Source: Nitrospira sp.
GTDB taxonomy: Bacteria; Nitrospirota; Nitrospiria; Nitrospirales; Nitrospiraceae
NCBI GenBank assembly: GCA_019636815.1
Contig: JAHBWT010000011.1
Coordinates: forward strand, 1 to 64,000
Length of the DNA: 64,000 nt
Direction: 5' to 3'
Part shown: positions 20,001 to 27,398 of the stretch, piece by piece
Position numbering within the stretch: the stretch's first letter is position 1
Layout of the letters: every line of letters starts with the position of its first letter
The notes under the pieces: generated by a model
Told to the model about the DNA's origin: nothing
The model's database searches: none
The model's input: the letters and a program-made list of their open reading frames with translations, nothing else
Position numbers and translations under genes: made by a program

Positions 20001-20172
20001 GAGAGCGGCCTGGCCAGGTGGTGTAGATGATGACTTGGGTGTCCGAAATATCCGGCAGGGCATCGATGGGCGTCTGCCACATCGCCCAGAGGCCGACCGC
20101 TGAAAATGCAAAGACCAGCAGGAAGACGATGAAGCGGTTTCTCGCGCTAAATTCGATGATCTGTTCGACCAT
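17026..20172 (-). CDS. cusA: Copper/silver RND efflux transporter, CusA type
   Basis: The 1048-residue inner-membrane RND pump drives metal from periplasm through the CusBC channel using protons. Heavy-metal-efflux signatures are PDISDTQVIIYTTWPGRSP near the N-terminus and GDMVDASIVIVDNAHKRL in the fourth membrane helix. The three methionines of the E. coli CusA metal site are all kept, in ILYMPTTLPG, PFSMMEVMV and RIDMLTTGIRTP, which argues for Cu+/Ag+ rather than Zn/Co. It is the last gene of a cusCBA order; 76 bp separate it from cusB, holding an inverted repeat. A decayed copy of its 3' end lies at 23904-24092. Confidence 0.94.
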   Translation of the reverse strand: MVEQIIEFSARNRFIVFLLVFAFSAVGLWAMWQTPIDALPDISDTQVIIYTTWPGRSPDLVEDQITYPIVTALLSAPKVTVVRGFSDVGFSYVYVLFKDGTDIYWARTRVLEYMNQIAGRLPDGVTPQLGPDATGVGWVFQYALVDETSQHDLAGLRSFQDWYLQYWLRAVEGVAEVASIGGFVRQYQVNLDPTKVLAYRLSIPSIVETIRQSNNDVGGRVVEFSGIEYVVRGRGYIKKAEDIEKIAVAVNDNGTPILLRDVATVRLGPDMRRGLAELNGQGEVAGGIVVMRFGENALTVIERVKAKLKEIEPSMPKGVKVVTVYDRSDLIHESIATASESLLEELLVTGVLIIAFLLHVRSAIVPILTLPIAVLIAFIPMYIMEIGINIMSLGGIIVAIGDMVDASIVIVDNAHKRLEDWEREGRKSDRLQVLINSAKEVGPPIFASVLVIAISFIPIFALEAQGGRMFKPLAWTNNLAIAMCAVLSITLVPACLPTFIRGKIFPEQKHPVSRSLQRLYAPLLKWTLLHRGTVVVLAIGLLLSIVPVYQRMGSEFMPPLYEGTILYMPTTLPGLSVTEASRLLQIMDRKLRSFPEVEHVFGKAGRAETSTDPAPFSMMEVMVSLKSKEQWRPGLSYEGLIDEMDRALQLPGVTNAWTMPIKARIDMLTTGIRTPVGIKIFGPDLTQIEQIGEHLEMVLKEVPGTRSVYAERVSGGYFLDFDINRDEIARYGLKLMDVGKIIETAIGGENIATTIEGRERYPINVRYLRELRDNPEKLKRVLVDTPTGAQVPLAQLATLRFVNGPPMIRDENGMLAGYVFLDMKGRDVGGYVEDLKRVVAEKVGLPPGYTIAWSGQYEFMERAKVRLKFVVPLTLVIIFVTFYFAFRSVAETCMVMVGVPLSLVGAVWYLSILGYNMSIAVWVGLITVVGTAAETSAVMLAYLDEACKRRKEAGGLRTLQDLIETVQLGAVERIRPMAMIGVVDVIGLFPVMWATGTGADVMKRIAAPQVGGVFSAMILTLFVIPPVYVMWRWWKEQRAPRTYGVKDE

Positions 20173-20196
20173 GTTTGTCGCTCGTCTTTCATGAAG

Positions 20197-20245
20197 CGTG
20201 AAGCGCCGAATCCGACGAGATACGCTTCACGAGGCCCGCTTCACG
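20197..20245. repeat. Inverted CGTGAAGCG repeats in the cusB-cusA gap
   Basis: CGTGAAGCG (20197-20205) is followed by two copies of its complement CGCTTCACG (20223-20231 and 20237-20245). Either pair can form a 9-bp stem in the transcript between cusB and cusA, where the other pump gene pairs here overlap instead. It may tune the ratio of pump to adaptor or be a small dispersed repeat. Confidence 0.55.
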
Positions 20246-20248
20246 GCG

Positions 20249-21481
20249 TCAATGCATGCCTGTCATGCTGCCGACCGAAGCCTTCAATTGGCTTTCGGAA
20301 TCGATCAGGAAATTCGCTCCCGTCACCACATGATCGCCTTCCTTGATCCCTTCCGTGACTTCTACCCAGTCTCCGGCCCTCGCTCCCAGCATGACGTTGC
20401 GCCACTCCAATTGACCGCCTCCGTGATGGGTGAAGAGCAGTTGCCGCTCGCCGGATTCAATGATGGCATCCCTCGGGACCACCAGTCTGGTGCCGAGTGG
20501 AACCTTCAGTTCCACGTTGGCGTACATGCCGGGCTTCAGCTTTTCCCCGGGATTATCCAATTCGAATCGCACCTTGGCTGTGCGCGTCTTGGGATCGAGC
20601 GTCGGATAGATGAAGATGACGTGACCGTGCAGTTTCGCGTTAGGATCGTATGACAGCGTCACGGTCGCGCCCTGCCCTTTCTTGATGAAGGGCAGCTCGT
20701 ATTCGTAGATGTCGGCGAGAATCCAGATGCGGGAGAGATCCGCGATGAAATAGAGCTCGGTGCCCGGTGTCACGAAGGTGCCGGCACGGGCTTCCATACG
20801 AATGACCGTTCCCGGGACCGGAGAGTGGATCGGCAGCGTTCGCAACACCGTTCCGGTCCGTTCCAAGTCCTGGACATGGTTCTCTTTGATATCCCAAAGC
20901 TGGAGCCGGCGGCGTGTGGCTTCGAGTAAGTCCTTGGCGCCGCGCGATACTTCCGGGAATTCGATTTTCCCCAGCTCCCGATAACTCTGGAGGGCCAGCA
21001 GATATTCCTCTTGGGTCGCCACCAAATCCGGGCTGTAGATCGTGAAGAGAACTTGGTCTTTCTCGACGCGATCACCGATCGCGCTCACGCGCAGGTCCTC
21101 GATCCATCCTTCGAACTTGAGATTCACGCGCCCCACCAAGCGCTCATCAATTTCGACGTGGCCTACAGTACGGATCACCTTGTCGAGCGGCCGCCGCGCC
21201 GCTTCCTGGAACTTTACGCCGATGGTTTGCAGCCGTTCAGGGGCGATCGTTATCCTGTTGCCGCCGGCGTCCGACATCTCCGGACGGGCGTGCTCGGTTT
21301 GGCCATGCTGTGTCGGCACCGGCATCTCCATGGGCTGCTTCGTGCCGGGCATGGTAGTTCCGTATTCTTGTGGTAAGCCGACCGGCGGAGCCCCTGACTC
21401 ACGAGTTGCCAACCACATTGCCAGGGCAAGACCGGTTACAACCGCGATCCCCAGGCCCGTGACAACCATTGGCCTCGTCAT
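20249..21481 (-). CDS. cusB: RND efflux periplasmic adaptor, CusB type
   Basis: The 410-residue membrane-fusion protein links CusA to the outer-membrane channel. An N-terminal membrane anchor (about residues 5-25) is followed by a Met/His-rich stretch (MPGTKQPMEMPVP and more, residues 44-75) that probably binds copper or silver, as the N-terminus of E. coli CusB does. Then come a barrel-sandwich segment with VGRVNLKFEGWIEDL, a helical hairpin (SPDLVATQEEYLLAL), and beta-barrel parts ending with EVTEGIKEGDHVV. Its ATG overlaps the cusC stop as ATGA. Confidence 0.92.
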   Translation of the reverse strand: MTRPMVVTGLGIAVVTGLALAMWLATRESGAPPVGLPQEYGTTMPGTKQPMEMPVPTQHGQTEHARPEMSDAGGNRITIAPERLQTIGVKFQEAARRPLDKVIRTVGHVEIDERLVGRVNLKFEGWIEDLRVSAIGDRVEKDQVLFTIYSPDLVATQEEYLLALQSYRELGKIEFPEVSRGAKDLLEATRRRLQLWDIKENHVQDLERTGTVLRTLPIHSPVPGTVIRMEARAGTFVTPGTELYFIADLSRIWILADIYEYELPFIKKGQGATVTLSYDPNAKLHGHVIFIYPTLDPKTRTAKVRFELDNPGEKLKPGMYANVELKVPLGTRLVVPRDAIIESGERQLLFTHHGGGQLEWRNVMLGARAGDWVEVTEGIKEGDHVVTGANFLIDSESQLKASVGSMTGMH

Positions 21482-22836
21482 GGGTGCAACGCTCCTTCCG
21501 TGGTCCGCTCTGCACCACCCAACATCCGCCCACCCCCGCCTGGTGGAAAGGAACCGGAGATCGACAGCGGGCCACCGGTCACCTCCTCCAGTCTCGCCAG
21601 CGCCTTTTCGTGCGCGACCATTTCGCCGTGCAATTCCAATTCGCTTTCCTGCAAGGTGAGCAGACTATTGAGCAGCGTGAGGAAGTCGACCTTGCCGACC
21701 CCATAACCAGACTGAGAGGCTCGGAGCGCCAGGATAGCTTGCGGGATGATCGCGTCGCGTAAAATTGTGACGAGTCGTTCGGCCCGTTGGGCCTGGACGA
21801 AATCATTCTTTACCCGAAACAGGAGATCCTGCCGCGTGTTGGTGAGGCTCTCGCGCGCTTCGGTGGTTTCGGCCAACGCTTGTTTCACCGCCTGTCGTTG
21901 TTTGGTCGTGTAATAGAGGGGAAGGCGAATGCCGAGCATCACCTGAAAGCCATGCTCATTCATACGGTCGTTGTGTAGGCCGAGGGCACTCACGTCAAAA
22001 TCCGGATAGTATTCCCGGCGGGCGAGGGCCACGGCCTGTTCACCCCGTTCCACCCCTTTGGCGGAGGACTGCAGAATCGGCGAGAAATCTTCCGCGCGTT
22101 GGCTCAGTTCCGGCAACGGCAGCGTCAACATCGTCATCTGGATCTCTTCCGGGGATCCGAGCGGGCCGGCGGGCGGCCGGTTCAAGAGCCGGTTGATTGC
22201 GGCATGCAGGCTCTCCTTTTGCTGGTCAAGCACCGCTAACCGGTCCAGTACCCGAGAGATCTCGACCTGCGCGCGGAACACATCCTGCTGAGCGGCCTGG
22301 CCGACGGCGTACCGCGACTTCGCTGTTTTCTCGAACTGCATCAGGAGGATTTTGTTCCGTTCGACGATCTCGATCGCGTCATGGATGAAGTGCAAATCAA
22401 AATACGCTTCTTTGAGCCGGGCGATGAGGCGAAGCCGTACGGCCAAATATTCTTGTTCAATCCTGTCGGCCTCACGTTGAGCAACCTCCCCTTTCAGTCG
22501 GAGTTTTCCTGGAAAGGGAATCTCCTGGCCGATCCCGTACATGGTTCCCTGCAACGGTTCTCTCATCGGCATCCGTTGATAGCCGATTTGGAGACGAGGA
22601 TCCGGCAAGGTCTGCACCTGCGGTACAACCGCCTGAGCCGCTTCCCAGCGTTCACGTGCTGCCTTGATTTCCGGACTGCGGGCAGCCAGCTCCTCGATGA
22701 GGGTGGAAAGGGAGAGTTGGCCCTCATCTGCCATCGCGAGGCTCGTGACGTTCATCCCGAGGGAAGCCAGGCCCAAGAACGAAGCAGTCAGAATGTTGCA
22801 AAGCTTTCCGGAAAGCTGGTGGAATAATAGGTTCAC
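21478..22836 (-). CDS. cusC: TolC-family outer-membrane efflux channel, CusC type
   Basis: A 452-residue outer-membrane factor with a signal peptide (residues 1 to about 36, ending LAMADEG) and the two-repeat helical layout of TolC proteins: ELAARSPEIKAARERWEAA in the first half and VALARREYYPDFDVSALG in the second. The C-terminal repeat ends with LLNSLLTLQESELELHGE and a Gly-rich tail. It is the first gene of cusCBA and overlaps cusB by four bases. A 124-residue secreted protein gene lies 89 bp upstream on the same strand and may belong to the same transcript. Confidence 0.9.
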   Translation of the reverse strand: MNLLFHQLSGKLCNILTASFLGLASLGMNVTSLAMADEGQLSLSTLIEELAARSPEIKAARERWEAAQAVVPQVQTLPDPRLQIGYQRMPMREPLQGTMYGIGQEIPFPGKLRLKGEVAQREADRIEQEYLAVRLRLIARLKEAYFDLHFIHDAIEIVERNKILLMQFEKTAKSRYAVGQAAQQDVFRAQVEISRVLDRLAVLDQQKESLHAAINRLLNRPPAGPLGSPEEIQMTMLTLPLPELSQRAEDFSPILQSSAKGVERGEQAVALARREYYPDFDVSALGLHNDRMNEHGFQVMLGIRLPLYYTTKQRQAVKQALAETTEARESLTNTRQDLLFRVKNDFVQAQRAERLVTILRDAIIPQAILALRASQSGYGVGKVDFLTLLNSLLTLQESELELHGEMVAHEKALARLEEVTGGPLSISGSFPPGGGGRMLGGAERTTEGALHP

Positions 22837-22925
22837 GATGACACCTCCAGACGATGTCGAACCAATGGATCACTGCCAGCTCCACACACAGATGGAGAGG
22901 CAATCAATGAACTGGAGGTGTGGGA

Positions 22926-23300
22926 TTAAATTCGAAGGACCGAGGAGGAGGTTATGGAGATGGGGACGGACTCCGAAGCAGCATTCCAGGACAAGGATTC
23001 TAAGGTTGATGAAACAGTGAACGCTACCACAGGGCCAAGTAGTACCGCTATCTGATGCAGATCGGTGGTTGCCAGGGGTTTGGACTGCCGTTCCGGCGAT
23101 GACACGGCGGAGGGTGGGCACATGCTGGTCCCGTCCATTGGACAGGCCATATGGTTCATTTCTTCAGCCAGCTGTGCCGCGTCGTTGGCCAACGACAGAC
23201 CCGGCACCGTACACATTGCCCCGACAATCTGACAGAAGGCGAAGAACAAGACAGGGCTGAAGAATCGCATCCTAGCTTTGGCAAGTACCCAACCATTCAT
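22926..23300 (-). CDS. Small exported protein with Met/Cys cluster, upstream of cusCBA
   Basis: The 124-residue product has an N-terminal signal or anchor (about residues 10-38) followed by NHMACPMDGTSMCPP, a Met/Cys/His-rich patch suited to binding soft metals, and a second hydrophobic segment near residues 84-98. I know no named family. It precedes cusCBA in the same direction, a common place for small periplasmic metal chaperones. ATG 23300 gives 124 residues; an internal Met 11 is also possible. Periplasmic copper or silver binding is a reasonable inference but is not proved by the sequence. Confidence 0.6.
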   Translation of the reverse strand: MNGWVLAKARMRFFSPVLFFAFCQIVGAMCTVPGLSLANDAAQLAEEMNHMACPMDGTSMCPPSAVSSPERQSKPLATTDLHQIAVLLGPVVAFTVSSTLESLSWNAASESVPISITSSSVLRI

Positions 23301-23674
23301 GAAGCGATAGCTTGCCTCAGTGCTGAGAGAGCCGTCAAGCTCAAAAATTGTACATATGCCGGACTGTCGTTCGACCGAAGCTTCGGTGAAACTGCCACCT
23401 TAGTGCGTCAGCAAGGCGGAGTTCCGAGCCAGATCCGATTCGTGGTTGGAGTACGGATGTGGTTCTGAAGTTAAGCGGATCTTGCCGATATGCGATCCTC
23501 GGGATGGCTGCGCGATCGATTAATGCCGGGTCTACGATGGCGTTGTCCAATCTCGGCGTGATCCTCTTTGCATACTCGTATGTTTCGTCCATGGTCAGTT
23601 TCTCGTCCAGGAGCGCATGCCGTTCATGACGGCATCGGGGGCATATATCTCCGGCGAGCCTACGCCATGTTGGT
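23301..23674. other. Gap with no secure gene
   Basis: About 370 bp. A minus-strand frame at 23341-23799 runs through it, but it has no signal peptide, no known domain, mixed composition, and overlaps the better small membrane gene at 23675. No MerR-type palindrome or two-component site could be seen. It lies between intact cusCBA and the decayed cusA end, so it may be debris of an older cus locus. Confidence 0.35.
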
Positions 23675-23857
23675 TCAAGCGCTAGGGGAACTTCCTCGGA
23701 GTAACAGCACAACCGCGACGATGACGTATGTGACGACCGGAATAGCCCACATGATGTTGGAGTCAGACCACACGAACAGAAATATCGGCTCATGAACAAT
23801 CAGAAAGACCACCATCATCCAAAACCCAATCCAATTGGATCCACGCATGCCCATCAT
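23675..23857 (-). CDS. Small two-helix membrane protein
   Basis: A 60-residue frame with two hydrophobic segments (about residues 9-28 and 36-53) and a Met-rich start MMGMRGSNWIG. Short proteins of this look are common in copper and silver loci, but I cannot assign a family. It sits between cusCBA and the cusA remnant. Hydrophobic periodicity supports it being real; lack of a known homologue keeps confidence low. Confidence 0.4.
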   Translation of the reverse strand: MMGMRGSNWIGFWMMVVFLIVHEPIFLFVWSDSNIMWAIPVVTYVIVAVVLLLRGSSPSA

Positions 23858-23903
23858 GATATTGGTCCCCTTTCAAGAATCGATCTTAACGTTGCGATGC
23901 ATG

Positions 23904-24092
23904 CTATGAAAATTCGGCGCGCTCTTTCCACCATTGCCACACGTCATAGTCTGACGGAATGACGAACAGCGTGAGAATCATAGCAGACAACACTCCGCCG
24001 ACCCACATAGTCCGTGGCACCGGAGCAACGAGAACATCCATGTCTGCGGCGGCTGTACCGGTCCCGAGGCACGGATCTGTCCGGCTATACAC
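23904..24092 (-). pseudogene. Decayed 3' end of a second cusA gene
   Basis: The frame contains WVGGVLSAMILTLFVIP and VWQWWKER, nearly the same as VGGVFSAMILTLFVIP and MWRWWKEQ at the end of the intact CusA. At DNA level 23922-24005 aligns with 17064-17147 with only scattered differences. The upstream part (GTGTAAADMDVLVAP) is a blurred form of the CusA segment TGTGADVMKRIAAP. The remaining roughly 980 residues are absent, so this is a relic of a duplicate or earlier cus operon. Confidence 0.75.
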
Positions 24093-24327
24093 AGCGTGAG
24101 TGGAACGCCATCACTTCCGGCTGAACTCGCGGCCACGGAAATGCGTCCCTGTGCGACGCCCCTGGAAGGGTATGCGCAGCGGCGCCATCACTCACCCGGT
24201 GCACGTGGAACGTGAAATCGCCCCGTCATAGCCTTGTCGCAGGATCATCCTATAGACTGGAGGAATGGACAAGATCGAAGGGCGTGCGATTGATGGTCCT
24301 AGAGAATCGTGCTAGGGTTACTCGGAA

Positions 24328-24810
24328 ATGAGAATAAAGTCTGTAATTTGTCGTTGGGCCCGTGCGTCGGTCGTGGTGTGGGCGTCCCTGTGGATGCTGG
24401 TGGTTCCCTTGTTCCACGTCCATCCAGAAGCGGATCACCGACATGGAGAAACAGGTCACATCCATGGTGGAATCGTCCACTTGGCATGGTCTCCAGACCT
24501 CGACTGTGAGTTTGATGGCTACCGGCAAGCGGATCAAAGCGAACAATCGGCCCATCGAGGGTCCGACAACATTGTGCAATTCTCGCATCTCGGCGACGGT
24601 CATGCTGAATTCAGTTTGTCGCTTTTGAGTGATTCGACCGATCGAAAATCGGCCAGACAGTTTGTTGCGCAGGCGCTTGAAGCTTCGCCTGCCGTAGATT
24701 CAGGCGAGACCGGGTCCGGCCGACTCGAAAGAAATACGACGCTTCTTCCGCCACCCACATTGTTTAGTCACGCGATCGTTCCTCGTGCACCACCACATGA
24801 TCTCGTCTAG
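24328..24810 (+). CDS. His-rich exported protein preceding the czc-type efflux operon
   Basis: The 160-residue protein has a hydrophobic leader (residues 12-29) followed by a histidine cluster, HVHPEADHRHGETGHIHGG, of the kind that binds zinc, nickel or cobalt. The rest is Ser/Asp-rich with more histidines and ends HAIVPRAPPHDLV. No family name is recognised; the position just before a czcCBA-like operon resembles that of CzcI-like small proteins. It is co-directional with czcC, 105 bp upstream. Metal sensing or buffering in the periplasm is an inference from composition and place. Confidence 0.65.
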   Translation: MRIKSVICRWARASVVVWASLWMLVVPLFHVHPEADHRHGETGHIHGGIVHLAWSPDLDCEFDGYRQADQSEQSAHRGSDNIVQFSHLGDGHAEFSLSLLSDSTDRKSARQFVAQALEASPAVDSGETGSGRLERNTTLLPPPTLFSHAIVPRAPPHDLV

Positions 24811-24915
24811 CTTCCGCACTCGCTCACGTTGAGTCACATCGTCACAGACGTGTGAAACCGGATGTGGCCTTTCGGAATGGCCGCCGGGTCAGGCTGTCTG
24901 TGGAGGAGATTTCTC

Positions 24916-26175
24916 ATGATTCTGCAGAAACCGATGATTGTCCTCATCGTTTGCTGCTTAGCCGGCCCCAGTTTCCTTGCCGAAACGGCGAGGGGGGCTG
25001 AGCGACGCACCTCGCCATATTCTTTGGGAGAAATTTTGACCCTTGCGCTCAAGCACAGTCCGGTGATGACCGAAGCGGAGGCGGCTCTTGAAGAAAGCCA
25101 AGGCCGGCAGGTCACGGCCGGCGCCTACTTGAACCCGACCATCAGCGGCTCGACCGGACGCGGTTCGATTCGAGATCCCCGTACCGGTGTCTCGATTACG
25201 GAACGGACGGTCACGGTTGAGCAGCCACTGGAATGGCCGGAGAAGCGCGCGGCTCGACAACGAGCTGCCAACGCCGGATTTTCCGGCGCACTCGCCGGCG
25301 TGGAAGAAGCCAAGGTGGTTCTGACAGCGGAGGTCAAGTCGGCGTTTTTCCAATTGCTGTTTGCACAGCAGGATGCTTGGTTGGCCGGGGAAAATCTCAA
25401 GACGGTCGAAGATTTCGTCAAGCTGATCAACGCACGGGTCGAGACGCAGGAATCGCCAAAATTCGAGTTGGTGAAAGCGACGGTGGAACTTCAAAAGACT
25501 CAAAAGGATCTGGCGAGGGCGGATAACGCGCTTCTCGTCGCCCGCACCAACCTGAATCGAGTGACGGGCAAGGCCCTGGGAGGGCACTTCTCCATTCAAG
25601 GGGAATTTGAAGTGACCAGGTTGGGCCTCGATCTTGATGTCTTGACCGAGCAGGCCCTTGGCCGTCACCCCACGCTTCGCCGACAGGAAAAAGCGGTGGA
25701 GCAAGCCCAATTTGCGCTGGAACACGAACGCGCGGCACGGATCCCGAACGTGTCGGTGATCGGGCAGTACCATCGAGAAGCCGGCGATGAATCAATCATG
25801 GGGGGATTGAGCGTGCCCGTCCCCATTTGGTATCGGCGACAGGGAGAGATCGGCACAGCCATGGGGACGCATCGTCGAGCGCAAGCCGAACGCATCCGAG
25901 TCCAGTACGAGTTGGAGCAATCGGTGACGCAATATTTCCAAGAAATGCAGACTGCTCAACGGCAGATCCAGGTCTTTGAACAAGGGCTTCTTTATCAAGC
26001 GAAAGAGGCTCTCGACATCGCGCAATTCAGCTTTCGGAACGGCGTGGCGAGCCTCCTCGAAGTCATCGATGCGCAGCGTGTCTATCGACAGGCCTTGCTC
26101 GAATACGCCCAAGCACAAGCCGATCATTCCATCGCGCTGACTTGGTTGGAGCGGGCGGTGGGAGAGTTGCCATGA
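24916..26175 (+). CDS. czcC: TolC-family outer-membrane efflux protein, CzcC type
   Basis: ATG 24916 follows a strong GGAGGAG site, giving 419 residues with a signal peptide (cleavage near ETARGAE). An upstream ATG at 24862 adds 18 residues and lacks such a site. The body shows two outer-membrane-factor repeats, starting EILTLALKHSPVMTEAEAAL and EQALGRHPTLRRQEKAVEQA, each about 190 residues. It forms the outer-membrane exit duct for the pump encoded by the next two genes. It overlaps czcB as ATGA. Confidence 0.9.
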   Translation: MILQKPMIVLIVCCLAGPSFLAETARGAERRTSPYSLGEILTLALKHSPVMTEAEAALEESQGRQVTAGAYLNPTISGSTGRGSIRDPRTGVSITERTVTVEQPLEWPEKRAARQRAANAGFSGALAGVEEAKVVLTAEVKSAFFQLLFAQQDAWLAGENLKTVEDFVKLINARVETQESPKFELVKATVELQKTQKDLARADNALLVARTNLNRVTGKALGGHFSIQGEFEVTRLGLDLDVLTEQALGRHPTLRRQEKAVEQAQFALEHERAARIPNVSVIGQYHREAGDESIMGGLSVPVPIWYRRQGEIGTAMGTHRRAQAERIRVQYELEQSVTQYFQEMQTAQRQIQVFEQGLLYQAKEALDIAQFSFRNGVASLLEVIDAQRVYRQALLEYAQAQADHSIALTWLERAVGELP

Positions 26176-27398
26176 GTGTTCACTGTGTCATGCGCGCCCC
26201 GTTGGTTTTTCTGCAGATCGTTCTATTTCTCGCGATGGTCACGGCTCATCTGTCGTGTCAGGCAAAGCAAGAGGACGCTCCGAAACCGACTTCCCCGGCA
26301 GCCACGGCCCATCCTTACGAGTCGGGTGTCCTCGAATTGCCGGAAGGAAGTCCGACCCTTGCACGTCTTCTGACCGAGCGAGTGGCCGTTCGCCCTATTC
26401 AGGCGACTCTCAAAGCCCAAGCGGGGAAGATCGTGGCCAATGAGAATCGATTGGCGCACCTCAGCGCGAGAGTTCCCGGGCGTATCGTGACCGTGTACGC
26501 CGATCTTGGCGACCGAGTCAAACAGGGCGACCGACTTCTGCTGCTTGATAGCCCCGCCTTTGGAGAGGCCCAACTCGAATATCGCAAAGCGCGGAACGCG
26601 TTGGGCGTGACGGAAAAGGCCTTCGAACGAGCTCACGCGCTGTTGGATCGCGGCGCAATCGGGGCGGGTGAACACCAACGGCGCGAGGCCGACTACGAGA
26701 ATGCACAAGCCGATCTGCACGAAGCGGAAGAAAAGCTGCATTTGCTCGGCATGACGGAGCGAGAGATCCAGCTGCTGGCGGCCAAGACATTGCCCCATGC
26801 GGAAGTCGCGCAAGTTTCCCTTCGAGCCCCCTTTCACGGCGAAGTGATCGAACGGAACGCGACGGTCGGCGAGGTCGTCGACCCCAATAAAACGTTATTC
26901 ACAGTGGCGGATCTCTCGACTGTTTGGGTGCGCGCCGATTTTCCGGAGCAACAGGCCGGTCGATTGAAGACCGGCCTCGCCATCGAAGTGCGGGTATCGG
27001 CCTATCCGGACACGATGTTTCAGGGCGTCATCACCTACGTCGGCGCCATGATTGAGTCAGCCACACGGACGATCAAGGCACGCGCGGAGGTGCCCAACCT
27101 CGATGGCCGATTGCGGCCGGAGATGTTCGCCGAAGTCCTTTTGGTTACGGACGAGCAATCTGTCTTGAGCGTACCTCGTACGGCGGTGCAACAGGTAGGC
27201 AATCGACGGGTTGTCTTTGCTGTGTTGGGGCCGCGTCGATTCGAGTCCCGCGACGTGACCGTCACCCAGACTTCAGGCGATTATTTTCAGGTTGTCGCTG
27301 GGCTTACCGCGGGAGAGGAGGTCGTGACGCAAGGCAGTTATACCTTGAAGTCCGAGTTGCTCCGGGAGGAGATATCGGCAGGAGGCTCGCTATTATGA
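26172..27398 (+). CDS. czcB: RND efflux periplasmic adaptor, CzcB type
   Basis: The ATG at 26172 overlaps the czcC stop; the protein has 408 residues with a lipoprotein-like leader whose cysteine lies in HLSCQAK. The adaptor core includes LAHLSARVPGRIVTVYADLGDRV-type barrel-sandwich sequence, a long alpha hairpin (KARNALGVTEKAFERAHALL), the second lipoyl half (VSLRAPFHGEVIERNATVGE) and the beta-barrel TVWVRADFPEQQAGRLK. No Met/His-rich N-terminal arm like that of CusB is present. It overlaps czcA as ATGA. Confidence 0.9.
   Translation: MSVHCVMRAPLVFLQIVLFLAMVTAHLSCQAKQEDAPKPTSPAATAHPYESGVLELPEGSPTLARLLTERVAVRPIQATLKAQAGKIVANENRLAHLSARVPGRIVTVYADLGDRVKQGDRLLLLDSPAFGEAQLEYRKARNALGVTEKAFERAHALLDRGAIGAGEHQRREADYENAQADLHEAEEKLHLLGMTEREIQLLAAKTLPHAEVAQVSLRAPFHGEVIERNATVGEVVDPNKTLFTVADLSTVWVRADFPEQQAGRLKTGLAIEVRVSAYPDTMFQGVITYVGAMIESATRTIKARAEVPNLDGRLRPEMFAEVLLVTDEQSVLSVPRTAVQQVGNRRVVFAVLGPRRFESRDVTVTQTSGDYFQVVAGLTAGEEVVTQGSYTLKSELLREEISAGGSLL

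Noticed and set aside
23341-23799. Minus-strand frame of 152 codons between cusC region and cusA relic
   Set aside because: No recognised domain, mixed composition and overlap with a better membrane-protein frame; kept only as part of a gap note.
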